Of a stretch of DNA of 64,000 nt, positions 22,288 through 33,084 are shown one piece after another. Source of the stretch: Lotus japonicus (Eukaryota; Streptophyta; Magnoliopsida; Fabales; Fabaceae); NCBI RefSeq assembly GCF_012489685.1, contig NC_080042.1:1056501-1120500 (forward strand), read 5' to 3'. Position 1 is the first letter of the stretch. Every line of letters begins with the position of its first letter. The notes beneath the pieces are model-generated. The model saw only the letters and a list, made by a program, of their open reading frames with translations. It searched no databases and was not told where the DNA came from. The position numbers were made by a program, and so were the translations under genes.

Positions 22288-23121
22288 CTACTTCAAAGTC
22301 CCGCCCTCGGATTGATGCACATTGTACAAATCTTCAATCGTCACCTGCTTAGTTTTGCTCGCCGAGAACTGAACTAGGAATTTGGACGAGAAGTCACGAA
22401 AGTTCGTGATGGATCCTCGTGGTAGAGTCGTGAACCATGCCATTGCCGTTCCTTTGAATGTGGCTGGAAACATCCTACACTTGACCGCATCAGAAGCGGC
22501 GCTGATCACCATCTTCGTGTTGAAATACTGCAAGTGCTCCTTGGGATCAACCTTTCCACTGTAGGTTTCCAGCACTATATTCTTCATATTGTCCGGAATG
22601 GCAACTTCCCTTACTGTCGCTGAAAACGGTTCGAACTCCGCCACAGCCTCTGCCTCCCGCTCTCCCTCATCTTGCTGCTCAATGCGGTAATACTCTAGCT
22701 GCTCTTGGAGATACTCGTTTCGCTGTCGTATATCGTCAATACTACTAATCAGACGCCTCCAATCATGGCTGGAGATCGGTGCCTGGGTCTCCTCTCCTGA
22801 CGCCGTTGGTGACCTCTGTTGCTCTGGCGAGGATGGCGGTGAGGGCAACAGAGGTGTTGGAGAAGGAGGAGGTGGAGGCGGAGCAGGAGGAGTCACCTGA
22901 TCCGTCTCCTCACGTTGAACCTGCGCACGTCGTGGCCTGCCTCTGACGCGGCGCGTCGGCGAAACATGCCGATGCTCTGGATCGTCATCACGTCGTCTGC
23001 GACGTGTTTCCATCGGAATTGGAGAATCTCTCCGGAAAAACTTGGAAACGGAAGAAACTATATGGAAAATCAAAGAATCTTCCCCTGGATCACAATCTCC
23101 CAAAAACTCGAGAACAATCAC
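22288..23121 (-). CDS. Gag N-terminal and capsid part of the Tat-like element
   Basis: The ORF starts about 85 bp inside the 5' LTR on the minus strand. It has a basic Arg-rich start, a long Pro-rich stretch, a short coiled coil, and then the retrotransposon gag capsid core with PKEHLQYFNTKMVISAASDAVK and FKGTAMAWFTTLPRGSI (the conserved A..W...LP pattern). It ends at a TAG (22288-22290) in the middle of conserved gag, and the frame is open again directly afterwards. The upstream Met at 23121 and the Met of METRRRRRDD are both possible starts; I prefer the latter. Confidence 0.75.
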   Translation of the reverse strand: MIVLEFLGDCDPGEDSLIFHIVSSVSKFFRRDSPIPMETRRRRRDDDPEHRHVSPTRRVRGRPRRAQVQREETDQVTPPAPPPPPPSPTPLLPSPPSSPEQQRSPTASGEETQAPISSHDWRRLISSIDDIRQRNEYLQEQLEYYRIEQQDEGEREAEAVAEFEPFSATVREVAIPDNMKNIVLETYSGKVDPKEHLQYFNTKMVISAASDAVKCRMFPATFKGTAMAWFTTLPRGSITNFRDFSSKFLVQFSASKTKQVTIEDLYNVHQSEGGTLK

Positions 23122-23206
23122 TTAGAAGAACAAGCTCCACTCTTCTGAATCACGATCCACGTAGTCCGGGAATAGAAATCTACCGTTCCCCACAGACGGC
23201 GCCAAA

Positions 23207-23526
23207 TGTTCCGTGCTAGAAATAGAGAGGGAAGGTAGTACCCAAAGTATGACAAAGGTGATGAGAATGCTCAGAGAGAGAAGCTCTAACCGCTTAGAGA
23301 GAGAAAATGTAACTGAATTTCAATGCTATTATTATTCTAAATGAGCTAAGAGTCCTTTACAATTGGTATTTCCCTCCTATTTATAGAGGTGGAGTTGGGC
23401 TTTGGCGCCTCTAACCTATCCAAGTGGGCTAGTTGGGCCTCAGGAAGGGAGGCCCAAGATCATGGCGCATTCCCCGCCCAAGGTCAGGTTTCCTGGGCGA
23501 GGGACCCTGAGGTCTCGTCCAGTCCA
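23207..23526 (-). repeat. 5' LTR of the Tat-like element
   Basis: The LTR is 320 bp and directly borders the primer-binding site on its left (plus strand ..GGCGCCAAA then TGTTCCG). Its right edge ends CCAGTCCA before the TGATT target copy. Confidence 0.9.
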
Positions 23527-23531
23527 TGATT

Positions 23532-24530
23532 CATCTGCAAAGCTTGCGACCACTTTTCAATCAATCTCTGTCGTTGTTCATTCAATTTAGTTTCCTGCAG
23601 AAAAAGAAGTTCAGCTTTTAAATGTTGGATTGCTTTTTTCACCGCCTCCGTCTTCGTAGTTCCTCCTAGCCCACGTACGTTCCAGGTGAGCCAAGGCCCC
23701 GACATGTCAATTGAGATGTGGGCAGTTCTCGCGAATTTGTGCTTCCAACCCTCTCAGCATCAAAGCTTCCGATCCACGTGGTTTAAGGCCTAACTGCTTG
23801 CCAATCAACAAGCTCTTTGCGCCAGTGTCGTCACACCATCCTCTCCCGGCACCGGCTCCAAATAATCCACAGGCAAAGCTACAGGCTTATTCTTACTCCC
23901 TAATGGTCGCCCCCTTTGAGAGCTCTTTTTGGATGATTTTGTGTTTGGGGAGTTCTGGACTTCTAGAGTGCTGGGCTCCAAACACACAAGAGGCAGTAGA
24001 GGCTTCTGAGACGTCTGAGGTGACTGTTCTTCACGCAATAGAGGAAATATGGAGGAGCTTGGAGGATTCTGTCTTATGATTTGGTGTGGTGATGTGTGAA
24101 AGAAAACAGCACGCTCGTTGGGGGGGTTCGTGCGTGTTTTTTTTCCTTGGCTGCAGAAGTTGGCGAAGTTGTCGCGAACTTGAATAAGTTGTTTTTGTTC
24201 CAAAAACTGTGTGGCAAACACGTCCTTAGCTGTTGTTGCTGCTGAAAATTTTGTGGGTCCCAATAAGTTGCAGGAAGTGGCCCTTGATAATTCTGAAACA
24301 AATCCTGGGCATTGAATGAAAATTCTGTAACCGAAATTTTTTTCTCAACATTAGTAACAGAATATCCAAAATCATATAAACAAATTTGATTTCCTTTTAT
24401 TTTTATTCCTTCTGCACTTATATTTTTTCTCCACCCCTCAATTTCCTCCAACGTATATCCTGACTCAATCAACACCTGTAACTGCTCCTTCATCTCCTCT
24501 CCTCCATTGATGGGTACGTTCAAGACTTTT
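23532..24530 (-). mobile_element. LINE, 5' half: ORF1 tail and endonuclease start
   Basis: On the minus strand, 24523-24074 and 24263-23805 are overlapping frames of an ORF1 C-terminal region ending with RGRPLGSKNKP. Next comes SGPWLTWNVRGLGG..LLFLQETKL (from 23705), the canonical start of the plant L1 apurinic-type endonuclease in ORF2. The frame breaks at the Tat element, and endonuclease sequence resumes at 15945 on the far side. Before the Tat insertion this was a single element of about 2.1 kb without RT. Confidence 0.75.
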
Positions 24531-24534
24531 GAAT

Positions 24535-24976
24535 TTGAATTTTGAACAGCTGCCGCCCTCTAACCTTAGAGAGTCGTCGTCGTCGCACCTTCTCTTCTTC
24601 TTCCTCTCTCCCTCACCTTCTTCTTCTCCTTTTGGTTCTCTCTTTCTCCTTCCTTTTACCTTCCCACGGCCTTCGCCGCTCACTCCTAGTGTAGCCGCCG
24701 ATGAGTCCCCCCCGCCTCCTCAACGCGTCGTCGAACACAGCCAGCCACCGCGCCCCTCCAAGAAGCGTCGTCGCTCCTTATCGTTTGTTCTCAACAAACC
24801 TGTGCAGCCACCCGTGACCAGAACGTCCACACCGACCATGTCCGTTCGCGCGCCATGCCACCGGCTGGCTCCGACCGCCGACACCTGCCCCTCAAATCTA
24901 AACCTGATTACATGTGTAATTACATTGGTAAATAAATAAAGAATATTCTAATCTAATATTTTATTATAGTCTAACA
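24535..24976. mobile_element. Rearranged piece of the non-autonomous Copia-type family
   Basis: Positions 24540-24890 resemble the plus-strand interior of copy 1 (TTAGAGAGTCGTCGTCGTCG, TCTTCT tracts). Positions 24893-24976 are the reverse complement of the start of the family LTR (ending ..TATAGTCTAACA). The opposite orientations show an inversion or a junction of two insertions. Confidence 0.65.
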
Positions 24977-25417
24977 GTTTACTATTTCATTCTGTAAATT
25001 TTTTTGTTTTTCTTGTTCCATGTAATTCAGGATTGGTGATTTTGATATATTATTGTGATTCACTGATTTTATTTTATTTTATTTGTGCTGCTTATTTCAA
25101 ATGCAGAGGTAGGAGAGCCACCTCCCCTTTGTATTTTTCATCATCTGCATTTATTTTCTGCTTGTTTCTTTAAACCACTATTTTTTGGACTACTAGAATA
25201 TATCCTGAATTTTGTAGTTTCACATGGTACTTGATACGGCTTAAGTTTGAAGGAAAAAAGGGCTTTGGTTCTTGCAAACTTAGACTACTGTAGCAATGTT
25301 CTATTTCAAGTTTGATGGTAATAGGATACATTTCATTACATAAGTTTCGTTTGTGATACTGATATCTATAACAGTACTAGTGTTGAGCTTTATATAGGGA
25401 AAATGCTACACGAGAGT
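24977..25417. other. Intergenic stretch, nothing recognised
   Basis: T-rich DNA without a supportable ORF, terminal repeat or RNA gene. Confidence 0.4.
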
Positions 25418-25761
25418 TGTTAGAAGTTTCACATTGGCTAGAGATGTGGCCAACCAAATGCTTATAAAGGGTAGAGCAACCCTCAACTCTTGAGCTAGCT
25501 TTTGGGTTGAGTTAGGTCTCCCTAATTCTAATATGGTATCAGAACCTATCCTAGATCCATTTGTTGTGTGGAGACCTCTCGTATTTGGGCCACCCTTTGA
25601 TGTTAATTCACGCCCCAGATGTCCACCTCTGGGCGTGAAAGGGTGTGTTAGAAGTCCCACATTGGCTAGAGATGTGGCCAACCAAATGATTATAAAGGGT
25701 AGAGCAACCCTCAACTCTTGAGCTAGTTTTTCGGTTGAGTTAGGCCTCCCTAATTCTAATA
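25418..25761 (+). mobile_element. TRIM element (344 bp)
   Basis: Two 116-bp direct repeats, 25418-25533 and 25646-25761, both start TGTTAGAAG and end CTAATTCTAATA, with about six differences. Immediately after the first is TGGTATCAGAACC, a tRNA-Met primer site. Immediately before the second is GGGCGTGAAAGGGTG, a polypurine-like tract. The interior is only about 112 bp. This is the standard layout of a terminal-repeat retrotransposon in miniature. A clear 5-bp target duplication was not found. Confidence 0.88.
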
Positions 25762-26207
25762 GGAATGAACTTCAGAGGATGCTTTTCATTTTAGTCAAAT
25801 GCTTTGGCTTTACTTGGTCATGAGAGTTAAAAAGCAACTCGTAATATCTGCCTTTATTCATACATGTAGAGATTTGCAAAGAGGTCCCCTCTGTTATGTT
25901 TTGATACTAATGTTGTGTACTCTTGTGTTGTGGTGCGTTATGGTGTGGGTCTCCAATTGGGATGGTCTTTTAATTTGGAAATGATATGATGTGTGGAGGG
26001 GATGCTAATGCACATTCCTTTTTATTACGATCTTACTGATGGCTTTTCGGATTTGTCTAATCTAATCAGTACTGAACTTATAGTTTGAAGGTGTCCAAAT
26101 TTTTAGAATAATATAAGTTCACCTTGCTTGATGCCAACTTGATAGGATCTGTTACCTGGAATATTGGCAAAACTAAGTGAGAACTGCTTCTTGTGATTAA
26201 ATCTGAA
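25762..26207. other. Intergenic stretch, nothing recognised
   Basis: No ORF with recognisable motifs and no terminal repeats. Confidence 0.4.
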
Positions 26208-27461
26208 TGACGAACGCACTGTCGCGGATGTGTGTTAAAATTTTTGCTTTGAATGCAGTACAAGGTGATGAACACCAGGATTGTTCTCACAAGGACTTGA
26301 TAAATTATTAATTGATATTAGAGTAAAACAAAAGCAAATAAAAAGGAGGCCGGGGTTTTGATTGATATGGTTGCAAGGTAAAACAATAAATAAATATATT
26401 AGATTCAGAATAGAGAAAGCGTCAGTCATCGGATTATAACATTCAAGTGCAACAAACCTTCATTGGTTACAAAAGATTAATTCTTCCTTATCAATTCTCT
26501 AATTCGTGAGAACTAATTAACTAAGCGGAATTAATTCACAATTTCCTAAACTAAGCGATTAAGAAACAGTTACGAACTAACATGAACTAAGCGAACATGC
26601 ATCAACTCTTATTTCTAAAACTAAGGAATTAAGCAAACCCTAGATCAGAAATAGAGATGAAGAGAATTAATAAAGAAATAATTTGCATTAAAAACACAAC
26701 CTCAAGTTTGCAAACACAAGAATATTAAAAATCCTAAGACTAACTAAGGAGTTTAGCAACTCATAATAGAAAAGAGAGAGAGAAAAGAGGAGGAGGAGGA
26801 GGTTATGGTGAGATGAGGTGGTGTGGTGAAGAGGTGGTGAGGTCTAACAAAAGCCTAAACCTCACTTATTTATACTGATAAATAAACTTGTTCATCAAGT
26901 AACAATCCTTGTTATCTAAATCTTTTCTAAATCTTCACAAAATCGGGCCCACATAAAGGAGTAAGCTGCTGAACAATCAGGCATTCGCGGGTCCCATAAG
27001 AAGTATGAATTTTCATTAGAGGTAAACATGAGAGTTGTAGCTCTTTAAGTCAGCTTCGCGGGCCTTCAATCGGATCATATTTCGGAGTTATGTAGCCCAA
27101 GATATGATCATTTTAGTGCAGACTGTTCCAGACTCGCAGGATTAGCGACAGCAACTTTGCAAGGCAATTCTGATCATGTTATAAGTCTTTTCTCGAATTG
27201 TGCTGAACATCAAAGTTGTAGGGCTTCGAGTTAGCTTTCCAACGACATATTATTCATCCTATTTAGATATTTATAAATCCAGATTCAACCTGTTCTAGCA
27301 AAACAGTCACAGAAACTAAAAGTGTAGAATTAAGCTCTTTTCCATGAATAATCCAAATAAACACTAATGGTCAAAACATGGCTAAGTCATAAAAATTAAG
27401 CACAAGAATGTACATAATGAAACTTAGAAAGACAAACATAAAGTGCATCAATTATACGCTT
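26208..27461. repeat. Solo LTR-like repeat, copy A (1254 bp)
   Basis: It is collinear with copy B at 29385-30664 at high identity from TGACGAACGCACTGTCGC to ATTATACGCTT, including GCAGTACAAGGTGATGAACA, AGCGAACATGCATCAACTC and TTCCAACGACATATTA. Copy A stops matching four bases short of the copy-B terminus, so its right end is slightly deleted. That would also explain why no exact target duplication is seen. No coding capacity. Confidence 0.7.
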
Positions 27462-27861
27462 GAATTTACTCTTCAACTATTAGTTTTGGATTTCATCTAA
27501 TTTCTTTCCCAGGATCTTTGGTGTTTAGGGAGAGCTGAACTGACCTAAACATGATCATAGGATCATTGTGTACTGTTGTTATTTATGTTGGAATAAATAA
27601 CTACCAAAATATTCAACCAGTTATGGCATGGGAAGAACAAAATTCTATAGAGAAAGGGCTGCTGAAATGTATGTTCCTTTGCCTTATTCCATAGCAGGGT
27701 TAGAGGATTGATTCACTTGAGAAAACTATAATGTCTTCTTGTACTAAATGTTCCTATGTCATTACTGTTCTATACTAAGGATCACCTACCAGATTCAGGA
27801 ATATTCTAGTAAACCCTAGCATAACACAAATAAGGGAAGATGATGTAAAATTAATGTACTA
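27462..27861. other. Intergenic stretch, nothing recognised
   Basis: AT-rich, with no supportable feature. Confidence 0.4.
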
Positions 27862-28004
27862 TTAGGGTTAGCTCAAGTGGTAAGAGCTAGAGGACATAAG
27901 GGTGGGGAGGGGAAGGTCCAGGGTTCGAATCCTGGAAGGGAACTTTGAAGGGATTTTGTAACTTACTAACAACTAACCACTAACATTTGCCTATCAAAAA
28001 AAAA
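27862..28004 (+). mobile_element. tRNA-derived SINE (about 143 bp)
   Basis: It carries an internal RNA polymerase III promoter: A-box-like TAGCTCAAGTGG at 27869-27880 and B box GGTTCGAATCC at 27922-27932, spaced 41 bases apart. A non-tRNA 3' part then ends in a run of nine A at 27996-28004. The head is too diverged to fold as a functional tRNA. SINEs depend on LINE enzymes in trans. Flanking duplications were not clear. Confidence 0.8.
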
Positions 28005-28289
28005 TTCATAGAATGACTAACAAGCTGCTAAGTACAATAAATGACCCTTTTTATAGTGGGAGGGGCTAAAAACCCTAAAGAGATTGGGGAGGCCCAATTC
28101 ACAACACTAATTTATTGGCAAGCCTAGGCCCATCGTGAGGATGGGCAATCCCTCCTGTAGAGCTGAGTTCGTCCTCTGTTGGTGCAAGTATAAGTTCTAC
28201 ATAGATCGAGTTGTAAAATTTGATTGTTGGCAGCTTTGAAAGCAATTTCTGGCGGTCTAGCACCCACAAAAGGTGTTTCACGGAGCGAT

Positions 28290-28545
28290 TATTGCAAATT
28301 ATATAGAATTTTTTTTAGCGGCAATAGTAAAAGTTGGGTCCTGGGAAGAATGGCCCCTAGAAGGTGAATCTTTTTTCTCGGCGATTTTAGAAGTCTTTAC
28401 CGGCGGCCGGTATAATGGCCAACAAAGTCTTTACCGACCCTCGATGCACCGACGGAAATTGTTTACTGGTAAAAGTCAAAGCGGTCATTTTTATTCCCGC
28501 TAAAAGTAATATTTCTTGCTGCAAAGGACGTTTTTTCTTGTATTG
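28290..28545. mobile_element. CACTA (En/Spm-like) subterminal fragment
   Basis: The right edge reads TTTTTTCTTGTATTG. Its reverse complement CAATACAAGAAAAAA differs at one base from the common CACTACAAGAAAAAA terminus. The interior repeats motifs such as AAAAGT, TTTACCGGCGGCC and ACCGACGGAAA, typical of CACTA subterminal regions. The other end was not found. Confidence 0.5.
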
Positions 28546-28769
28546 ATGAGTCACTATTCGCTTTGGGTTGACATTCATTGTTCACCACAAGATAAATCAC
28601 CCAGAAAATAACTTGAGCTTTGTTACTAAAGGTGGGAACCAGAGTGGCACAGTTTCAAGCAACTTCTAACGATGATAACAGAGGCAATAAAATAAAATAG
28701 AGAAGAAAATTTTAACGTGGACTGAAAGGATAAAAACCACGGGCACGAGCCAGAAAATAATTTACTATA

Positions 28770-31467
28770 GGCTTAATTGCACTTTTGGTCCCCCAACTAT
28801 TGCCTTCCTGTGAAAATCGTCCCCAAACTTCAAAATTAGCAAAAAAACGTCCTCCAACTATACACGTCGTTGCACTTTTGGTCTGCCGTTAGCATTCCGT
28901 GAGAAAACTAACGTTTTCTACGTTTTCTGGATTAAAAAATAAAAAAATAGTAAAAAACTTCATCATCTTCATCTTCTTCATACCTTCAAACCCAGAGAAT
29001 TCCAAAAAAGACAAAAATCAAATCCAGATTCAAGAATCTCATTACAAACTAACAATTAAACAAGCATAAATTCTGAGGCATTGAATTTAATCCCCCTCTA
29101 TAACCATGAATTTTTTAGATTTGCAGGGATTGAACTATGGCGCATTCATTCGATCTTTCTCTAATCCCCCTATACTATTTTATCAACACCACTGCACCCC
29201 CCAACCAGCATCAACACAAAAAACCCCCAGCCACCACCGCACCAAAGCTTCACAAAAACCCAGATGCAAAGCTGTTGAAACCTAACCCCTTAATTGGAAA
29301 AAACTCCAACTTTTTTTTAAACACTTTGATATATACACTAACTCTTTCATCCCAGAGAAAAGAAGAATAAACAAATGATATATTTGACGAACACACTGTC
29401 GCGGGTGCGTGTCAAAGTATTTTTGCTTTGAATGCAGTACAAGGTGATGAACACCAGGATCGTTCTCACAAGGACTTGATAGATTATTAATTGATATTAG
29501 AGTAAAACAAAAGCAAATAAAAAGAGGGTTTTTTTGATTGATTTGGTAGAAGGTAACAAGCAATAATTAAATAGATTAACCAGAAGAAAGAAAGTGTTAG
29601 TCCTCGGATTATAACATTCAAGTGGAACAAACCTTCATTGGTTACAAAAGATTAATTCTTCCTTATCAATTCCTTAATTCGTGAGAACTAATTAACTAAG
29701 CGGAAATTAATTCACAGTTTCCTAAACTAAGCGATTAAGAAACAGTTACGAACTAACATGAACTAAGCGAACATGCATCAACTCTTATTCCTAAACCTAA
29801 GGAATTAAGCAAACCCTAGATCAGAAATAGAGATGAAAAGAATTAATAAAGAAAGAAATTTGCATTAAGAACAGAACCTCAAGTTTGCAAACACAAGAAT
29901 ATTAAAAATCCTAAGACTAACTATGGAGTTTAGCAACTCATACTAGAAAAGATGGAGAGAAATATTAGGAGAAGGTGGAGGAGGTGATGGTGAGATGTGG
30001 TGAGATGGTGTGGTGGTGTAATGGTGAGATATGGTGAGGTGGTGAGGTGGTGGTCTAACAAAAGCCTAAACTCACTTATTTATACTAATAAATAAACTTG
30101 TTCATCAAGTAACAATCCTTGTTATCTAAATCTTCACAAAATCGGGCCCACATAAAGGAGTAAGCTGCTGAACAATCAGGCATTCGCGGGTCCCACAATA
30201 AGTTTGAATCTTCAACTGAGGTAAACATAATAGTTGTAGGTCTTTAAGCCAACTTCGCGGGCCTTCAATCGGATCCTAATTCGGAGTTCTGTAGCCCAAG
30301 ATATGATCATTTTAGTGCAGACTGTTCCAAACTCGCAGGATTAGCGGCAGCAACTTTGCAAGGCAATTTTGACCATGTTAGAAGCTTGTTCTTCAATTGT
30401 GCTGAACATGAAATTTTTAGGGCTTCGAGTTAGCTTTCCAACGACATATTACGGGCCTTATTTCGATATTTCTAGCTCCAGATTCAACCTGTTCTAGCAA
30501 AACAGTCACAGAAACTAAAAGTGTAGAATTAAGCACTTTTCCATGAATAATCCAAATAAACACTAATGGTCAAAACATGGCTAAGTTATAACAATTAAGC
30601 ACAAGAATGTATATAATGAAGCTTAGAAAGACACACATAAAGTGCATCAATTATGCGCTTATCAATATTAAACTCTGAAATCTTAAAACACCCTCACATC
30701 TTCCATCGTCCTTCTTCTCCCTTTATTTTTCTTCCTCTTTTCAAATCAAATTTCCCAGGTCCAAAGACTCCAAATTTCCCAGATCCAAAGACTTTCAACT
30801 TCATACCTGAAATCACAACCAACAAGATCTCACCCCACCAGCGCAACGTCGTCCCCCACCTCCTCGGCGAAGTCGACCCATCCATTGATCTGAACCTATA
30901 CTACTTCGATCTGCGACGGAGCATGTAGATCTGCAAGCAACAACTTGTGCATCTTCAAATTCGCCTCTTCCTGTTTCCAAATCCTCGTCTTCAGTCTCTG
31001 TTTCGTCATCATACTGTTCCAATTCGCCATCGATCCCGTCTTCTTCTTTTTCTGCGAACTTCCGGCAACAACAGCAAGGGAGGTGGGTGAGGAAAGGTGA
31101 GGGAGCAAGAAGAGGATGTGGTGGGGAAGAGAGACGGGAAGATGGATTTTTGAAGTGGAGGAACATGGATTTGTAGATTTTTTTATAAAAAAAAAAAATT
31201 ATGGGTTTTGTTTTATGAAGATGAAGATTCTGGGTTTTATAAGATTTAATGATGAAGAAGTTTGAAAAAGATGAAGAACCAATCAATACTTGGGTTTTTG
31301 AATTTTTTATTTTATTTTCCAGCAATCTGTTAAGTTTTGGACGGAAGTTGGACGGAAAACCAAAAGTGCAACGACATGTATAGTTGGAGGACGTCTATTG
31401 CTAATTTTAAAGTTTGGGGACGATTTTCGCAGGAAGGCAATAGTTGGGGGACCAGTGCAATTAAGCC
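28770..31467. mobile_element. Mutator-like element with long TIRs, 9-bp duplication TTTACTATA
   Basis: Exact 9-bp duplications TTTACTATA flank it (28761-28769 and 31468-31476), the Mutator superfamily length. The ends are inverted repeats of roughly 115 bp beginning GGCTTAATTGCAC and containing GGTCCCCCAACTATTGCC. No MULE transposase is encoded. Without the nested solo LTR (29385-30664) the element is about 1.4 kb. Its interior contains moderately GC-rich segments (29130-29330 and 30700-31150) that could be captured sequence, but I recognise no gene in them. Confidence 0.88.
29385..30664. mobile_element. Solo LTR, copy B (1280 bp) with ATATT duplication
   Basis: Exact 5-bp duplications ATATT lie at 29380-29384 and 30665-30669. 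It starts TGACGAAC and ends GCTTATCA. It sits inside the Mutator-like element, so it is the younger insertion. The length, TG..CA ends and 5-bp duplication support a solo LTR. Domain content is absent, so the lineage is not assigned. Confidence 0.85.
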
Positions 31468-31476
31468 TTTACTATA

Positions 31477-32090
31477 AAAAATAATTGTTTCAAAGTAATG
31501 TCTCACGACATCAAATCTTCACCCAATAAAGTGGAAAAAAACTGTACCAAAGAAAAGTAGAAAATAGGCACCAAAAAACCCAACAAAATGGCAAACTAGA
31601 CCATACTACTATAGAGAGGGTACAAACTAAAACTCAGAATATAAATATTAACATAACGAGCTTATCGACCAAAAATACGTACTAAAATTTCAGCTAAAAT
31701 AAAATACAAATGATGGACCACCAAAATCAGTCGACGACTTAAGAATCTTTCTCCTTCGGGATAAACGGTCACTTTGGTCCTCAAAAGTGTCAACCGACTT
31801 CACATTCGTCCCTGAATGAATTTTATTCACCTCGCGGTCCCCCAAAATGTCAAACGTCCGTCACTTTAGTCCTTGACGTTAAAAAACACAAACGGACGTT
31901 AACGGAAGGTTAAGTTGGAACGTTGGAAAAGTTTGAAATGCTTCAATTTAGTCCTTGGTCTGGATTTTTCCCCAAATTTAATTAATAAAAAAAATAAAAA
32001 CCGGAAACCCAACAACAATAATGAATCTTCATCTCCTTTATCATGAAATAATGAAACCTCATAAAATCTCAGAACCTCACACACTGAAAC
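31477..32090. other. Intergenic, with a Mutator-like TIR remnant at about 31765-31925
   Basis: The remnant contains GGTCACTTTGGTCCTCAAAA, CCTCGCGGTCCCCCAAAATG and GTCACTTTAGTCCTTGACG, the style of MULE or MITE ends that differ from the GGCTTAATTGCAC family. No opposite end was found. The rest shows nothing I can support. Confidence 0.4.
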
Positions 32091-32765
32091 TGAATTGACT
32101 TTAGACACTGGAGCCTCCAATCATATGACAGCTACACCAAATATGTTAAATAATATTCGAAAATATTCACATATAAACTCTGTTCTTATTGGTGATGGTT
32201 TCTTTCTACTTATTATTGGTATTGGAGATTCTTTTATTAACCAAACAAATATTACTTTAGCCCTTCGAAATGTCTTGCTAGTTCCAGATTAAGAACGAGA
32301 AACAAGGGAACCGATGATCACAGGAAGCAAAGAGTGACCTATATGTTTATTCCTCATCACCTACATTATTTTTCTCGCATCATTTCAAATCTAGCTCGGT
32401 AGACACTTGGCATAAACGTCTAGGCCACACTCAAAATAAAGCAATACATTTGCTAAAGAACAAATGATTAATTGAGGTAATTAGAACCATTAAATTTGAA
32501 GATGATAGTTGTCAATTGTAAAAACTAAGTAAATTTCCATTTTCTTCTTCTAAACATTCTAATGGTTATGTTGTTGAAAAAATTCATTGTGATTAGTGGG
32601 CCCTGCCCCAGTTTTATTCATTGAGAAGTTCAAATATTATGCTTGTTTTGTTGATGACTTCTCCATGTTTACATGGATAATTCATTTACAACAAAAATAT
32701 GATTTTGTTGAAGCTTTACTTGCAATGTGCCCTACGCAACATGAGAATTGAAAAGTGCTACTTCA
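32091..32765 (+). pseudogene. Ty1/copia protease-integrase remnant
   Basis: The reading LDTGASNHMTATPNML is the Copia protease active site (DTGAS followed by HMT). It is followed at 32410 by WHKRLGHTQNKAIHLL, the start of the integrase zinc-binding domain, and then by EKIHCD, with stops and shifts between them. The first segment is open for 63 codons. No reverse transcriptase or LTR was seen next to it. Confidence 0.8.
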
Positions 32766-33084
32766 TCAATTATTAGTATTAGTGTTTTGTATTAGTAAAT
32801 TTATATTTTTAAAAATATTAAAATCTAAAATATATATTTTTACATTCCCATAATTAAAAGATTAATTTATGTTTACTCATAACTGTTAATTTTTTCTATG
32901 ACTTTATAGTCTGTTTGGTATGTTGTTTAGTATAAGTCCTGATAGTATAAGGTTTGATTGTATTAGGTCTGATAAAAATTTAATACTATACAACGTTTGG
33001 TCATACACTGTATAATTACTATTTAGTTTAAATTAAGATAAACCTATATTTTGTGAAATATTGAATAATTATATATATTATAAA

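Larger units (their letters stand above)
15951..23526 (-). mobile_element. Tat-like Ty3/gypsy retrotransposon, complete ends, no RT or IN
   Basis: The LTRs at 15951-16271 and 23207-23526 are about 320 bp and closely similar, and the element is flanked by exact TGATT duplications (15946-15950, 23527-23531). Read on the minus strand, the order is 5' LTR (23526-23207), a primer site starting TGGCGCC at about 23204, gag, protease, a short decayed region with an RT-proximal stretch (LEKLVEENFDLFSWSPKDM near 20580), a spacer, an additional gene on the opposite strand, and the 3' LTR. Reverse transcriptase, RNase H and integrase are not recognisable, so it is non-autonomous. Extra ORFs placed antisense between pol and the 3' LTR are known from plant Tat-lineage elements. 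Confidence 0.85.

Noticed and set aside
27862..28004. A functional tRNA gene suggested by the A and B boxes
   Set aside because: No cloverleaf with matching acceptor stem, the A box is imperfect, and a non-tRNA body with an A-tail follows; it is a SINE.
26208..30664. Copies A and B read as the two LTRs of one retrotransposon
   Set aside because: The DNA between them has no primer site, polypurine tract or domains. Copy B has its own exact ATATT duplication and sits inside a separate Mutator-like element.
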